Shown: positions 53,874 through 63,200 of the stretch, in pieces
Layout of the letters: every line of letters begins with the position of its first letter
Numbering within the stretch: the stretch's first letter is position 1
Assembly (NCBI RefSeq): GCF_004361735.1
Contig: NZ_SNVV01000003.1
Coordinates: 124,001 to 188,000, forward strand
Origin: Azoarcus indigens
GTDB lineage: Bacteria > Pseudomonadota > Gammaproteobacteria > Burkholderiales > Rhodocyclaceae
Reading direction: 5' to 3'
Length of the DNA stretch: 64,000 bases
Made by a program: the position numbers and the translations under genes
The notes under the pieces: generated by a model
The model's input: the letters and a program-made list of their open reading frames with translations, nothing else
Told to the model about the DNA's origin: nothing
Database searches by the model: none

Positions 53874-55036
53874 CTTGAGGCCGGCAGCAGGCGACGGGCC
53901 AGGCCCGCCCAGTAGGCGACTCCGGCGGGAATGATCTCGTCGTTGAAGTCGTAGTTGGGGTTGTGCAGCGTACAGCCGCCCTCACCCGGGCCGTTGCCTA
54001 TCCAGATGTAGGCACCCGGCTTGCGTTCGAGGAAGTAGGCGAAGTCTTCTGCGCCCATGCTGGGGCGCGCATCGGTGCTCACACTGGTGCTCACGCTGGC
54101 CGCCACTTCCGCCGCCAGAGCCGCTTCGGCGCTGGAGTTGATGGTGGGCGGATAGCCGCGGCGGTAGGCGTATTCCACCTCCACGCCGAACAGCGCGGCG
54201 ATGCCTTCGCACTGGCGCTTCAGCGCCGCCTCGATCTGATTGCGCACCGCCGGGGAGAAGGCGCGCACCGTGCCGTAGATCTCCGCGCGGTCGGGGATGA
54301 CGTTGTAGGCCTCGCCGGCGTGGAAGCCGGTCACCGACACCACGCCGGCGTCCAGCGGGTCCAGGTTGCGCGCCACCACCGACTGTATGGCCTGCACCAG
54401 CGCGGCCCCGGCGACGACCGGGTCATTCCCCAGGTGGGGCATTGCGGCGTGGGCGCCACGGCCGAGGATGCGGATGTCGAAGCGGTCGGCACTGGCCATC
54501 ACCGGGCCGTCGTGCACTGCGAAATGGCCGGCCGGCATGCCGGGCCAGTTGTGCATGCCGAACACCGACTCCATCGGGAAGCGGTCGAACAGGCCGTCTT
54601 CTATCATCGCCAGCGCTCCGCCTTCGCCTTCCTCCGCCGGCTGGAAGAGGAAATAGACAATGCCGTCGAACTCCGGCCTGGCCGCCAGCTCGGCGGCCGC
54701 CCCCAGCAGCATGGTGGTGTGGCCGTCGTGGCCGCAGGCATGCATGCAGCCCTGGTGGGTGGAGCGGTGTGCGAAGGTGTTGCGCTCGGTGATGGGCAGC
54801 GCGTCCATGTCGGCGCGCAGGCCGATGGCGCGCAGGCCGCGGCCGGCGCGCAGCACACCGACCACGCCGGTTCCGCCGATGCCGCGGTGCACTTCCAGGC
54901 CGAGACGGGTCAGGCGGTCGGCGACGAGTTCGGCGGTACGGTGCTCGGCAAAAGCCAGTTCCGGATGAGCGTGAATATCTCTCCGGATTGCAATCAAATC
55001 GGCATGACTGGGGCTGGAAATGTCGGTTACGCTCAT
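53870..55036 (-). CDS. M20-family amidohydrolase (hippurate hydrolase-like)
   Basis: A 388-residue metallopeptidase-fold hydrolase that removes an acyl group or amino acid from amides. Zinc ligands and catalysis are visible in DMDALPI, CMHACGHDGHTTMLLGAA and QPAEEGEGGA, followed by HNWPGMPAG and GAEDFAYFLERKPGAYIWIGNG, all typical of M20D enzymes. The ATG at 55036 (MSVTDISSPS) is used. It is divergent from the transglutaminase cluster, with which it may share a promoter region. Confidence 0.9.
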   Translation of the reverse strand: MSVTDISSPSHADLIAIRRDIHAHPELAFAEHRTAELVADRLTRLGLEVHRGIGGTGVVGVLRAGRGLRAIGLRADMDALPITERNTFAHRSTHQGCMHACGHDGHTTMLLGAAAELAARPEFDGIVYFLFQPAEEGEGGALAMIEDGLFDRFPMESVFGMHNWPGMPAGHFAVHDGPVMASADRFDIRILGRGAHAAMPHLGNDPVVAGAALVQAIQSVVARNLDPLDAGVVSVTGFHAGEAYNVIPDRAEIYGTVRAFSPAVRNQIEAALKRQCEGIAALFGVEVEYAYRRGYPPTINSSAEAALAAEVAASVSTSVSTDARPSMGAEDFAYFLERKPGAYIWIGNGPGEGGCTLHNPNYDFNDEIIPAGVAYWAGLARRLLPASR

Positions 55037-55306
55037 GGCTACACCCGATCGTGGCATCTGGGCCGAGGACTTGCAGAACAGCCAGTCCGGCCCGGGCAAA
55101 CGATGAGTGTATTACAGGAATCCGACCGCGTCCGCCTCCTGCCGCAGGCAGGTTTCGAAACGGTGCGCCGGCCGCTGGCGCCGCCCATGAACGGTGCATT
55201 TTCGGTGGCATACCGGCGTCTTTGAATCCCATCCCGCATGGCGCGGGAATTGCTGGTCCGCAACGATCGCTTTTTTGCCCAGTCCGCCTGCACGAGGAAC
55301 AAGTTC

Positions 55307-58300
55307 ATGTCGATCCATGTGGCGCTGTCCCACATCACCCGCTACGACTACGACCGCCCGATCAACCTCGGTCCGCAGATCATCCGCCTGCGTCCGGCGC
55401 CCCACAGCCGCTCGCGCATCCTCAGCTACTCGCTGAAGATCCTGCCGGAGCAGCACTTCATCAACTGGCAGCAGGATCCGCAAGCCAACTACCTGGCCCG
55501 CATCGTCTTTCCAGAGAAGACCCGTCAGTTCCACATCGAGGTGGAGCTGGTGGCCGAAATGGCGGTCATCAACCCTTTCGACTTCTTCCTCGAACCCTAC
55601 GCCGAGCACTATCCCTTCGAATACGAATCCTGGCAGCGGGACGAACTCGCGCCCTACTTCAAGAAGCTGCCGCTGACGCCGGAATTCGCCGCTTACCTGG
55701 ACGGCGTCGAGCGCGAAAAGAAGCAAAGCGTGGATTTCCTCGTCGAGCTCAACAGCAATCTCTACAAGCACATCGACTACACCATCCGGCTGGAGCCCGG
55801 CGTGCAGGCGCCGGAGGAAACCCTGGAGCGCCGCTCCGGCTCCTGCCGCGACTCCGCCTGGCTGCTGGTGCAGTTGGCGCGCCACCTGGGCCTGGCCGCA
55901 CGCTTCGTCTCCGGCTACCTGATCCAGCTCACGCCGGACGTGAAGTCGCTGGACGGCCCCTCCGGCCCCGAAGCCGACTTCACCGACCTGCACGCCTGGG
56001 CTGAGGTCTACCTGCCGGGCGCCGGCTGGATCGGCCTGGACCCCACCTCCGGCCTGTTCGCCGGCGAAGGCCATATCCCGCTCGCCTGCACGCCTGACCC
56101 CTACTCCGCCGCACCGGTCACCGGTGCGCTGGACAAGTGCGAGGTGAGCTTCGAACACTTGATGAAGGTCACCCGCATCTGGGAGGCGCCGCGCGTCACC
56201 AAGCCCTACTCCGAAGCCCAGTGGGCGGACATCCAGGCCCTGGGCCACGCGGTGGATGAAGAACTGGTGGCCGGCGATGTGCGCCTCACCCAGGGCGGCG
56301 AACCCACCTTCGTCTCGGTGGACGACCCGGACGGCGCCGAGTGGAACACCGCGGCGATGGGGCCGAACAAGAAGCGCCTCTCCGCTGACCTCTACCACCG
56401 CCTGCGCGAACGTTACGCGCCGCAGGGCCTGGTGCACTTCGGCCAGGGCAAGTGGTATCCGGGCGAGCAACTGCCGCGCTGGTCGCTGAACTGCTTCTGG
56501 CGCAAGGACGGCGAGCCGATGTGGACCCGCCCTGAACTGATCGCCGACGAGAGCCGCGCCGGCACCGCCAGCGACGAGGTCGCCGGCCGCTTCCTGCGCG
56601 CCTTCGCCGATCGCGTCGGCCTGGATGCGCAGTACGTCTTCCCCGCCTTCGAGGACGTCTTCTATTACCTGTGGCGCGAGCGCCGCCTGCCGGCCAACGT
56701 CGATCCCTTCGATTCCCGCCTCGAAGATCCGCTGGAGCGGGCGCGGCTGATGAAGGTCTACGCCCAGGGCCTGGACAGGACGGTGGGCTATGTGCTGCCC
56801 ATCGCCCGCAACCCGGCCGGCAACGCCTGGCAGACCGGCCCCTGGTTCCTGCGCACCGAGCGCTGCTACCTGGTGCCCGGCGACTCCGCCCTGGGCTACC
56901 GCCTGCCGCTGGACTCCCAGCCCTGGGCCAGCCAGGCCGACTATCCCTGGATACACCAGCCCGATCCCTTTGCCGGCGTGCCGCCCTTGCCGGCGCATGC
57001 CGCCATCCGCCAGCAGTTCTCGCCCGGCAGCGGCATCGCTGGCGTGGGCCGGCGCAGCGCCAGCCCGGGCGCCAACGGCAATGGCGGCGCCGAAGCCGCC
57101 GCCACGGTCACCGACCAGCGACCGCAATCCAAGCAGTCCGCCGGCTGGATCACCCGCACCGCAATGTGCGCCGAGGCGCGCGACGGCACTCTCTACATCT
57201 TCATGCCGCCGGTGCCGCGGCTGGAGGACTACCTGGAGATCGTCGCGGCGGTGGAAGCCACCGCTGAACACCTCGGCCAGCCGGTGCTGCTGGAAGGCTA
57301 CGAGCCGCCGCGCGACACCCGCCTGTCGCAGTTCCGCATCACGCCGGATCCGGGGGTGGTCGAGGTCAACATCCACCCGGCCACCGGCTGGCAGGAACTG
57401 GTGGACCAGACCACCCACCTTTACGAGGCCGCCCACTACTCCCGCCTCAGCACCGAGAAATTCATGCTGGACGGCCGCCACACCGGCACCGGCGGCGGCA
57501 ACCACTTCGTGCTCGGCGGCGCCACACCGGCCGACTCGCCCTTCCTGCGCCGGCCGGACCTGCTGCGCAGCCTGGTCAGCTACTGGCACAACCACCCCAG
57601 CCTGTCCTACCTGTTCTCCGGCCTCTTCATCGGCCCGACTTCGCAGGCGCCGCGGGTGGACGAAGCCCGCAACGACTCCCTGCCCGAGCTGGAACTGGCC
57701 TTTCGCGAGATGGAGCGGGTCACCGCCCAGGGCCCCAACGGCTGCCCGCCGTGGATGGTGGACCGGTTGCTGCGCAACCTGCTGATCGACGTCACCGGCA
57801 ACACCCATCGGGCCGAGTTCTGCATCGACAAGCTGTACTCGCCCGACGGCCCCACCGGCCGCCTCGGCCTGCTGGAGATGCGCGCCTTCGAAATGCCGCC
57901 GCATGCGCAGATGAGCCTCACTCAGCAACTGCTGCTGCGCACCCTGGTCTCCCGCTTCTGGAAAGAGCCCTATGAACCGCAGCGGCTGGCGCGCTGGGGC
58001 ACCGAACTGCACGACCGCTTCCTGCTACCGCACTTCGTCTGGCAGGACTTCAGCGACGTCATCGCCGACCTGCAGGCCGACGGCTACCCGATGCAGGCCG
58101 AGTGGTTCGCGCCGCACCAGGAATTCCGCTTCCCCAAGTACGGCGATTTCAACGTCAAGGGCATGACCCTGGAGCTGCGGGGGGCACTGGAACCCTGGCA
58201 TGTGATGGGCGAGGAAGGCGCCATAGGCGGTACCGTGCGCTATGTGGACTCCTCGCTGGAACGGGTGCAGGTGAAGCTCAGCGGCACTGCGCCGGACCGC

Positions 58301-58669
58301 TACCAGGTCACCTGCAATGGCGTTCCGGTGCCGATGCGACCCACCGGCACCGTGGGCGAGTTCGTTGCCGGCGTGCGCTACCGCGCCTGGCAGCCAGCCT
58401 CCTGCCTGCACCCGACGATAGGCGTGGACGGCCCGCTGGTGTTCGACATCGTGGATACCTGGAACCAGCGCAGCCTGGGCGGCTGCCAGTACCACGTCGC
58501 CCACCCCGGAGGGCGCAACTACGAGACTTTCCCGGTGAACGCCTTCGAGGCCGAAAGCCGCCGCATGGCCCGCTTCTTCCGCATGGGGCATACCCCGGGT
58601 CGTATGGACATCGGGGAAGCCCGGATCAACCCGGAGTTCCCGTTCACGCTAGACTTGCGCCAATTCTGA
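55307..58669 (+). CDS. Transglutaminase-like/DUF2126 protein
   Basis: A 1120-residue protein. It starts with a bacterial transglutaminase N-terminal domain (HITRYDYDRPINLGPQIIRLRP) and a transglutaminase core with a complete triad: Cys180 in SGSCRDSAW, His229 in LHAWAEVYL and Asp245 in GLDPTSG. The remainder, about residues 300-1120, is the DUF2126 region, with RLTQGGEPTFVSVDD and a GGGNHFVLGGA segment. Function is unknown; the family was predicted to modify or hydrolyse peptide bonds together with ATP-grasp enzymes. GAGGAA lies 7 bases before the ATG. The next gene is separated by a terminator hairpin. Confidence 0.92.
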   Translation: MSIHVALSHITRYDYDRPINLGPQIIRLRPAPHSRSRILSYSLKILPEQHFINWQQDPQANYLARIVFPEKTRQFHIEVELVAEMAVINPFDFFLEPYAEHYPFEYESWQRDELAPYFKKLPLTPEFAAYLDGVEREKKQSVDFLVELNSNLYKHIDYTIRLEPGVQAPEETLERRSGSCRDSAWLLVQLARHLGLAARFVSGYLIQLTPDVKSLDGPSGPEADFTDLHAWAEVYLPGAGWIGLDPTSGLFAGEGHIPLACTPDPYSAAPVTGALDKCEVSFEHLMKVTRIWEAPRVTKPYSEAQWADIQALGHAVDEELVAGDVRLTQGGEPTFVSVDDPDGAEWNTAAMGPNKKRLSADLYHRLRERYAPQGLVHFGQGKWYPGEQLPRWSLNCFWRKDGEPMWTRPELIADESRAGTASDEVAGRFLRAFADRVGLDAQYVFPAFEDVFYYLWRERRLPANVDPFDSRLEDPLERARLMKVYAQGLDRTVGYVLPIARNPAGNAWQTGPWFLRTERCYLVPGDSALGYRLPLDSQPWASQADYPWIHQPDPFAGVPPLPAHAAIRQQFSPGSGIAGVGRRSASPGANGNGGAEAAATVTDQRPQSKQSAGWITRTAMCAEARDGTLYIFMPPVPRLEDYLEIVAAVEATAEHLGQPVLLEGYEPPRDTRLSQFRITPDPGVVEVNIHPATGWQELVDQTTHLYEAAHYSRLSTEKFMLDGRHTGTGGGNHFVLGGATPADSPFLRRPDLLRSLVSYWHNHPSLSYLFSGLFIGPTSQAPRVDEARNDSLPELELAFREMERVTAQGPNGCPPWMVDRLLRNLLIDVTGNTHRAEFCIDKLYSPDGPTGRLGLLEMRAFEMPPHAQMSLTQQLLLRTLVSRFWKEPYEPQRLARWGTELHDRFLLPHFVWQDFSDVIADLQADGYPMQAEWFAPHQEFRFPKYGDFNVKGMTLELRGALEPWHVMGEEGAIGGTVRYVDSSLERVQVKLSGTAPDRYQVTCNGVPVPMRPTGTVGEFVAGVRYRAWQPASCLHPTIGVDGPLVFDIVDTWNQRSLGGCQYHVAHPGGRNYETFPVNAFEAESRRMARFFRMGHTPGRMDIGEARINPEFPFTLDLRQF

Positions 58670-58676
58670 CCCACAC

Positions 58677-58714
58677 GCGCCGCCTCGGCTCAATCCGAGG
58701 CGGCGCCGCTTTTT
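58677..58714 (+). terminator. Terminator hairpin inside the transglutaminase cluster
   Basis: GCGCCGCCTCGG and CCGAGGCGGCGC form a perfect 12-pair stem with a 6-base loop, followed by CGCTTTTTC. It ends 6 bases before the ATG of the ATP-grasp gene, which has no ribosome site. Confidence 0.8.
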
Positions 58715-58720
58715 CTGACC

Positions 58721-61210
58721 ATGCCCTCCGGCCTAATCGACGCCTATCCCCCCAGCCCGGACCGCTACGACGAAATGCTCGCGGCGGACGGGCGCCCGCG
58801 CGCCCACTGGCAGGGATTCGCCGACCGCCTGCATCACTTCCCCGACGACAACCTTGCCCGCCGGGCCGATTTCGTGCGCGACGCCATCGAGGCCGACGGC
58901 GTGACCTACAACGTTTACGCCGACCCCAAGGGCACCAAGCGTCCGTGGGAACTGGACATGCTGCCGCTGATGGTGAGCGCCGACGAGTGGGCGCAGATCT
59001 CAGCCGCCATCGCCCAGCGCGCCCGCCTGCTCAACGCGGTGCTGGGCAACCTCTACGGTGACCAGAGCCTGCTCGCCGAGGGCCTGCTGCCGCCGGCGCT
59101 GGTGTTCGGCCAGCACGGCTACAAGTGGCCCTGCCGCGGCGTGCAACCGCCGGGCGGCGTGTGGCTGCACAACTACGCCGCCGATCTCGCCCGCTCGCCC
59201 GACGGCCGCTGGTGGGTCATCGCCGACCGCACCCAGGGCCCGTCCGGCGCCGGCTACGCGCTGCAGAACCGGCTCATCGTCTCGCGCGCCTTCCCGGACG
59301 CCTTCCGCGACATGCATGTGCAGCCGCTGGCCGGCTTCTTCCGCGCGCTGCAGGACAGCCTGGGCCGCCTGGCGCCCACCGACGGCGAAGCGCCGCTGAC
59401 GGTGCTGCTCACGCCCGGCCAGTACAACGAAACCTATTTCGAGCACGCCTTCCTCGCCCGCTACCTCGGCTTCCCGCTGGTCGAGGGCCAGGATCTCACC
59501 GTGCGCGACGACACGGTCTACCTCAAGACGCTGCGCGGCCTGCGCCGGGTGCACGCCATCCTGCGCCGGCTGGACGACGACTTCTGCGATCCGCTGGAGC
59601 TGCGCGCCGACTCCGCGCTGGGCATTCCCGGCCTGCTGGGCGCCATCCGCGCCGGCCGAGTGCTGATGGCCAACGCGCTGGGCAGCGGCGTGCTGGAGTC
59701 CGGCGCCCTGTTCGGCTTCCTGCCGGCCATCTCCGAACGCCTGCTGGGCGAGCCGCTGGCCATGCCCTCGGTCGCCACCTGGTGGTGCGGCGAGCCGCCG
59801 GCGCTGGAGTATGCGCTGGAGCACCTGGACGACCTGGTCATCAAGCCGGCCTTCGCCAGCATGCACATGGAAGCGATGTTCGGCCACCAGCTGCGCGGCG
59901 AGGCCCGCCGCAACATGATCGCCCGCCTGCAGGCCCAGCCCCATGCCTACGTTGCGCAGGAATGGGTGCGGCTGGCGCAGGCGCCAGTATGGAGCCGCTA
60001 CCGCGAGCAGCGCCTGATGCCGCGCTCGGTCGGCCTGCGGGTGTTCGCCACCGCCACGCCCGAAGGCTACGTGGTGATGCCCGGCGCGCTTGCCCGAGTG
60101 GCACCGCGCGCCGGCATGGAGGTCATCTCCATGCAGCGCGGAGGCCTGTCCAAGGACACCTGGATCAAGGCCGAAGAGCCGGTCGTCCATACCAGCCTGC
60201 TGAAGAAGCGCCTGGGCGTCATCGACCTCGTCTGCGCGGCCAGCGACATTCCCTCCCGCGTCGGCGAAAACCTGTTCTGGATGGGACGCTACGCCGAGCG
60301 CTGCGAGGCCAGCTCCCGCATCCTGCGCGCCGCGCTGGCCCGGGTGTCCAGTTCGGAAGGCGGCCGCGACCCCAGCTTCCGCGGCCTGCTGACCGCCGCC
60401 TGCCACGCCGGCGTGCTGCCGGTGGAAACCATAGAAGACCCGGACGAGGACATCGAAGAGCGCCTGCTGGCAGCGGTGTTCGACCCGGAACAGGCCGGCT
60501 CGGTCGCCGCCAATCTGCGCGCCCTCGCCTTCGCCGCCAGCCAGGTGCGGGAGCGCATGTCCTCCGACAACTGGCATGCGCTCAACCGCCTGGAGCAGGT
60601 GCTGCAGACGCCGGCCGCGACCATAGACCAGGCCCTGGCCGCCCTCGACCGGGTGATGCTCTCCTGCATCTCGCTGGCCGGCTTCGCCATGGACGACATG
60701 ACCCGCGACGAAGGCTGGCGCTTCCTCATCCTCGGCCGTCATGCCGAACGCATGGTCGGTCTCTCGACACTGATCTCGGTGCCACTGGACGCGCCGGCGG
60801 AAACCCGGGAGCGCATGTTCGACTGGCTGCTGGAAACCGCCAACTCCATCGTCACCTACCGTGCTCGCTACCGCCGCGCGCCTGAGACGCTGCCGGTGGC
60901 GCACCTGCTGGTGTTCGACACCTCCAACCCGCACTCGGTGGCCTTCCAGGTGGAGACCCTGCGCCACGACCTGGAGCGCACCGCCTCCGAACTCGGCCAT
61001 CCCTGCCCGCCGCTGCTGGACGAACTCTCCTCCCAATTGCGCCGCTTCGACCTCACCACCCTGGAGGCCGAACACTGCGACGGCGCCTGCGGCCACCTGG
61101 GCCGCCTGCTGATGCAGATCCAGCAAGGCGCGCACACCTTGTCGGACGAACTACACCGCCGCTTCTTCACCCATACCGTGCGGCCGGTGGCGCTGCGGAG
61201 AGTCGCATGA
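58721..61210 (+). CDS. Circularly permuted ATP-grasp/alpha-E fusion protein
   Basis: An 829-residue fusion. Residues about 30-500 are a circularly permuted ATP-grasp (DUF404/DUF407-type) with GVTYNVYADPKGTKRPWELDMLPL and the peptide-binding stretch LLTPGQYNETYFEHAFLAR. Residues about 515-829 are the helical alpha-E domain (DUF403; SRVGENLFWMGRYAERCEASSRILR). ATP-grasp enzymes of this class are predicted amide ligases. In other genomes the two domains occur as neighbouring genes; here they are fused. The ATG at 58721 lacks a Shine-Dalgarno sequence and lies right after a terminator. Confidence 0.9.
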   Translation: MPSGLIDAYPPSPDRYDEMLAADGRPRAHWQGFADRLHHFPDDNLARRADFVRDAIEADGVTYNVYADPKGTKRPWELDMLPLMVSADEWAQISAAIAQRARLLNAVLGNLYGDQSLLAEGLLPPALVFGQHGYKWPCRGVQPPGGVWLHNYAADLARSPDGRWWVIADRTQGPSGAGYALQNRLIVSRAFPDAFRDMHVQPLAGFFRALQDSLGRLAPTDGEAPLTVLLTPGQYNETYFEHAFLARYLGFPLVEGQDLTVRDDTVYLKTLRGLRRVHAILRRLDDDFCDPLELRADSALGIPGLLGAIRAGRVLMANALGSGVLESGALFGFLPAISERLLGEPLAMPSVATWWCGEPPALEYALEHLDDLVIKPAFASMHMEAMFGHQLRGEARRNMIARLQAQPHAYVAQEWVRLAQAPVWSRYREQRLMPRSVGLRVFATATPEGYVVMPGALARVAPRAGMEVISMQRGGLSKDTWIKAEEPVVHTSLLKKRLGVIDLVCAASDIPSRVGENLFWMGRYAERCEASSRILRAALARVSSSEGGRDPSFRGLLTAACHAGVLPVETIEDPDEDIEERLLAAVFDPEQAGSVAANLRALAFAASQVRERMSSDNWHALNRLEQVLQTPAATIDQALAALDRVMLSCISLAGFAMDDMTRDEGWRFLILGRHAERMVGLSTLISVPLDAPAETRERMFDWLLETANSIVTYRARYRRAPETLPVAHLLVFDTSNPHSVAFQVETLRHDLERTASELGHPCPPLLDELSSQLRRFDLTTLEAEHCDGACGHLGRLLMQIQQGAHTLSDELHRRFFTHTVRPVALRRVA

Positions 61211-62256
61211 GCGCCGCCCTGCAGCCCCAGCCGGAGCTGGAAACCCTGGCGGCAGCCCCGCCGGGCGCCGCCGCGCCGGCCGCCGAAGCCCTGCCCGCCG
61301 GCCCGGTGCGCTACCACCTGCGCCATGACACTGTCTATCACTACGATCAGCCTGTGGGCGAATCCCGCCAGTTGCTGCGCCTAACGCCGCGGGAACTGCC
61401 CTGGCAGCGTTGCCTCAGCCACCATGTGGAGATCTCGCCCGAGCCGGCACGGCGGCTGAATTTCGTCGACGGTTTCGGCAACGCGGTGCAGTCGCTGCAC
61501 TTCGAACGCGACCATGAAACCCTGTTCATCCGCGCCGAAAGCTGGGTGGAGCGGGACGCACCGCCGCTGCCGGCGCTGGAGGACGGCCCCAGCTGGGAGC
61601 AGGTGCGCGACCTGCTCGGCTACCACGCTGGCCGGCCGGCGGAACAGCACGTGCTGGAGGCGATGGCATTCATGTTCGAGTCGCCCCATGTACGCCTCAA
61701 GCGCGAGTTCGCCGACTACGCCGCCGCCGACTTCCCCCCCGGCCGGCCCTTGCTGGAAGCGGTGGACGCGCTGATGCACCGCATCTTCCGCGAGTTCACC
61801 TTCGACCCCGAGGCGACAGACGTCTCCACGCCCGTCACCGAGGTGTTCGAGCGCCGGCGCGGCGTATGCCAGGATTTCGCCCACTTCATGCTTTCCTGCC
61901 TGCGCTCGCTGGGCCTGGCCGCGCGCTACGTCAGCGGCTACCTGCTCACCCGCCCGCCGCCGGGCAAGCCGCGGCTCATCGGCGCCGACGCCACGCATGC
62001 CTGGGTCTCGGTGCATTGCCCGCAGCACGGCTGGGTGGATTTCGACCCCACCAACGCGCTGCTGCCGGCGCGGGAGCACATCGTGCTCGGCTGGGGGCGG
62101 GACTTCTCCGACGTCTCCCCCTTGCGTGGCGTCATCCTCGGCGGCGGCGAGCACGAGCCGGAGATCGCGGTCACCGTGGTCCCCGCGGACGAAATCGCCC
62201 AAGTCTATGGCCACGACGACCCGTCCTTTCCCGCCTCCGTCCCGCTGATCCGCTGA
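61207..62256 (+). CDS. Second transglutaminase-like protein
   Basis: A 349-residue protein with an N-terminal transglutaminase-associated domain (YHLRHDTVYHYDQPVGESRQLLRL) and a core with the triad Cys221 (RGVCQDFAHF), His264 (THAWVSV) and Asp280 (VDFDPTN). A Pro/Ala-rich leader of 45 residues precedes it. Spacing of His and Asp is the same as in the first transglutaminase. Its start overlaps the ATP-grasp stop (ATGA), suggesting a tightly linked pair. Confidence 0.92.
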   Translation: MSAALQPQPELETLAAAPPGAAAPAAEALPAGPVRYHLRHDTVYHYDQPVGESRQLLRLTPRELPWQRCLSHHVEISPEPARRLNFVDGFGNAVQSLHFERDHETLFIRAESWVERDAPPLPALEDGPSWEQVRDLLGYHAGRPAEQHVLEAMAFMFESPHVRLKREFADYAAADFPPGRPLLEAVDALMHRIFREFTFDPEATDVSTPVTEVFERRRGVCQDFAHFMLSCLRSLGLAARYVSGYLLTRPPPGKPRLIGADATHAWVSVHCPQHGWVDFDPTNALLPAREHIVLGWGRDFSDVSPLRGVILGGGEHEPEIAVTVVPADEIAQVYGHDDPSFPASVPLIR

Positions 62257-62297
62257 GCCGCTGATCCACCGACCAGCCCCGGAGGGCCGCCTGCCGG

Positions 62298-63200
62298 ATG
62301 CGCCTCTTCTACGCCGACCATTTCGTCCTGCCACTGCCGGCCGGCCATCGCTTCCCGATGGAGAAATACGCCCGCTTGCGCCAGCGCCTGCTGGACAGCG
62401 GCCGCTTCCTCCCGGCGGACTTCTCCGTGCCGGACGCCGCCAGCGACGCAGAGGTCCTGCGCGCACACGACGCCGGCTATCTTGAACGCGTCATCAGCGG
62501 CCAGTTGAGCGCGGCGGAACTCAAGGCCATCGGCTTTCCCTGGTCCGCCGCCATGGTGGAGCGCTCCCGCCGCTCCGCCGGCGCCACGCTGGCCGCCTGC
62601 CGCCATGCGCTGCAGGCCGGCTGGGGCGCCAACCTCGCCGGCGGCACCCACCACGCCCATCGTGACGCCGGCTCCGGCTTCTGCGTGTTCAACGATGCTG
62701 CCATCGCCGCGCTGGCGATGCGCGCCGAGGGCCGGGTGGAGCGCATCGCCATCGTCGATTGCGATGTACATCAGGGCGACGGCACCGCCACCATCCTGGC
62801 CGGCGAACCTCAGGTCTTCACCTGCAGCCTCCACGGTGCCCGCAACTTCCCCTTCACCAAGGCGCGCAGTGATCTCGACGTGGAACTGGCGGACGAAACC
62901 GGCGACGAGGCCTACCTGGAGGCGCTGGCCGGCGCGCTGAACATCGTCTTCGACGATTTCCGCCCGCAGTTGGTGATCTACCTCGCCGGCGCCGACCCCT
63001 ACGCCGGCGATCGCCTGGGCCGGCTGGCGCTGAGCAAGCGCGGGCTCATCGCCCGCGACAGCGCCGTGCTGCAGCGCTGCCACCAGGCCCGCGTCCCGGT
63101 CGCCCTCGCCATGGCCGGCGGTTATGCGCGCGAGATAGACGACACGGTGGACATCCACCTTGCCACCCTGCTCACAGCCGCGGACCTGCTCCAGCCGTGA
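62298..63200 (+). CDS. Histone deacetylase-family amidohydrolase
   Basis: A 300-residue zinc-dependent deacetylase-fold enzyme (class IV/acetoin-utilisation AcuC-like). The zinc-site motifs are GGTHHAHRDAGSGFCVFND, DCDVHQGDGTA (Asp156, His158) and LAGADPYAGDRLG; the catalytic His pair is in GGTHHAH. Substrates of bacterial members include acetylpolyamines and acetyl-lysine, but none can be assigned here. It follows the second transglutaminase by 41 bases and overlaps the next gene by four. Confidence 0.92.
   Translation: MRLFYADHFVLPLPAGHRFPMEKYARLRQRLLDSGRFLPADFSVPDAASDAEVLRAHDAGYLERVISGQLSAAELKAIGFPWSAAMVERSRRSAGATLAACRHALQAGWGANLAGGTHHAHRDAGSGFCVFNDAAIAALAMRAEGRVERIAIVDCDVHQGDGTATILAGEPQVFTCSLHGARNFPFTKARSDLDVELADETGDEAYLEALAGALNIVFDDFRPQLVIYLAGADPYAGDRLGRLALSKRGLIARDSAVLQRCHQARVPVALAMAGGYAREIDDTVDIHLATLLTAADLLQP

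Noticed and set aside
55112-58012. A 966-codon open frame on the minus strand
   Set aside because: It is antisense to the transglutaminase/DUF2126 gene, which has an intact triad; the antisense translation is low-complexity Gln/Gly/Ala-rich.
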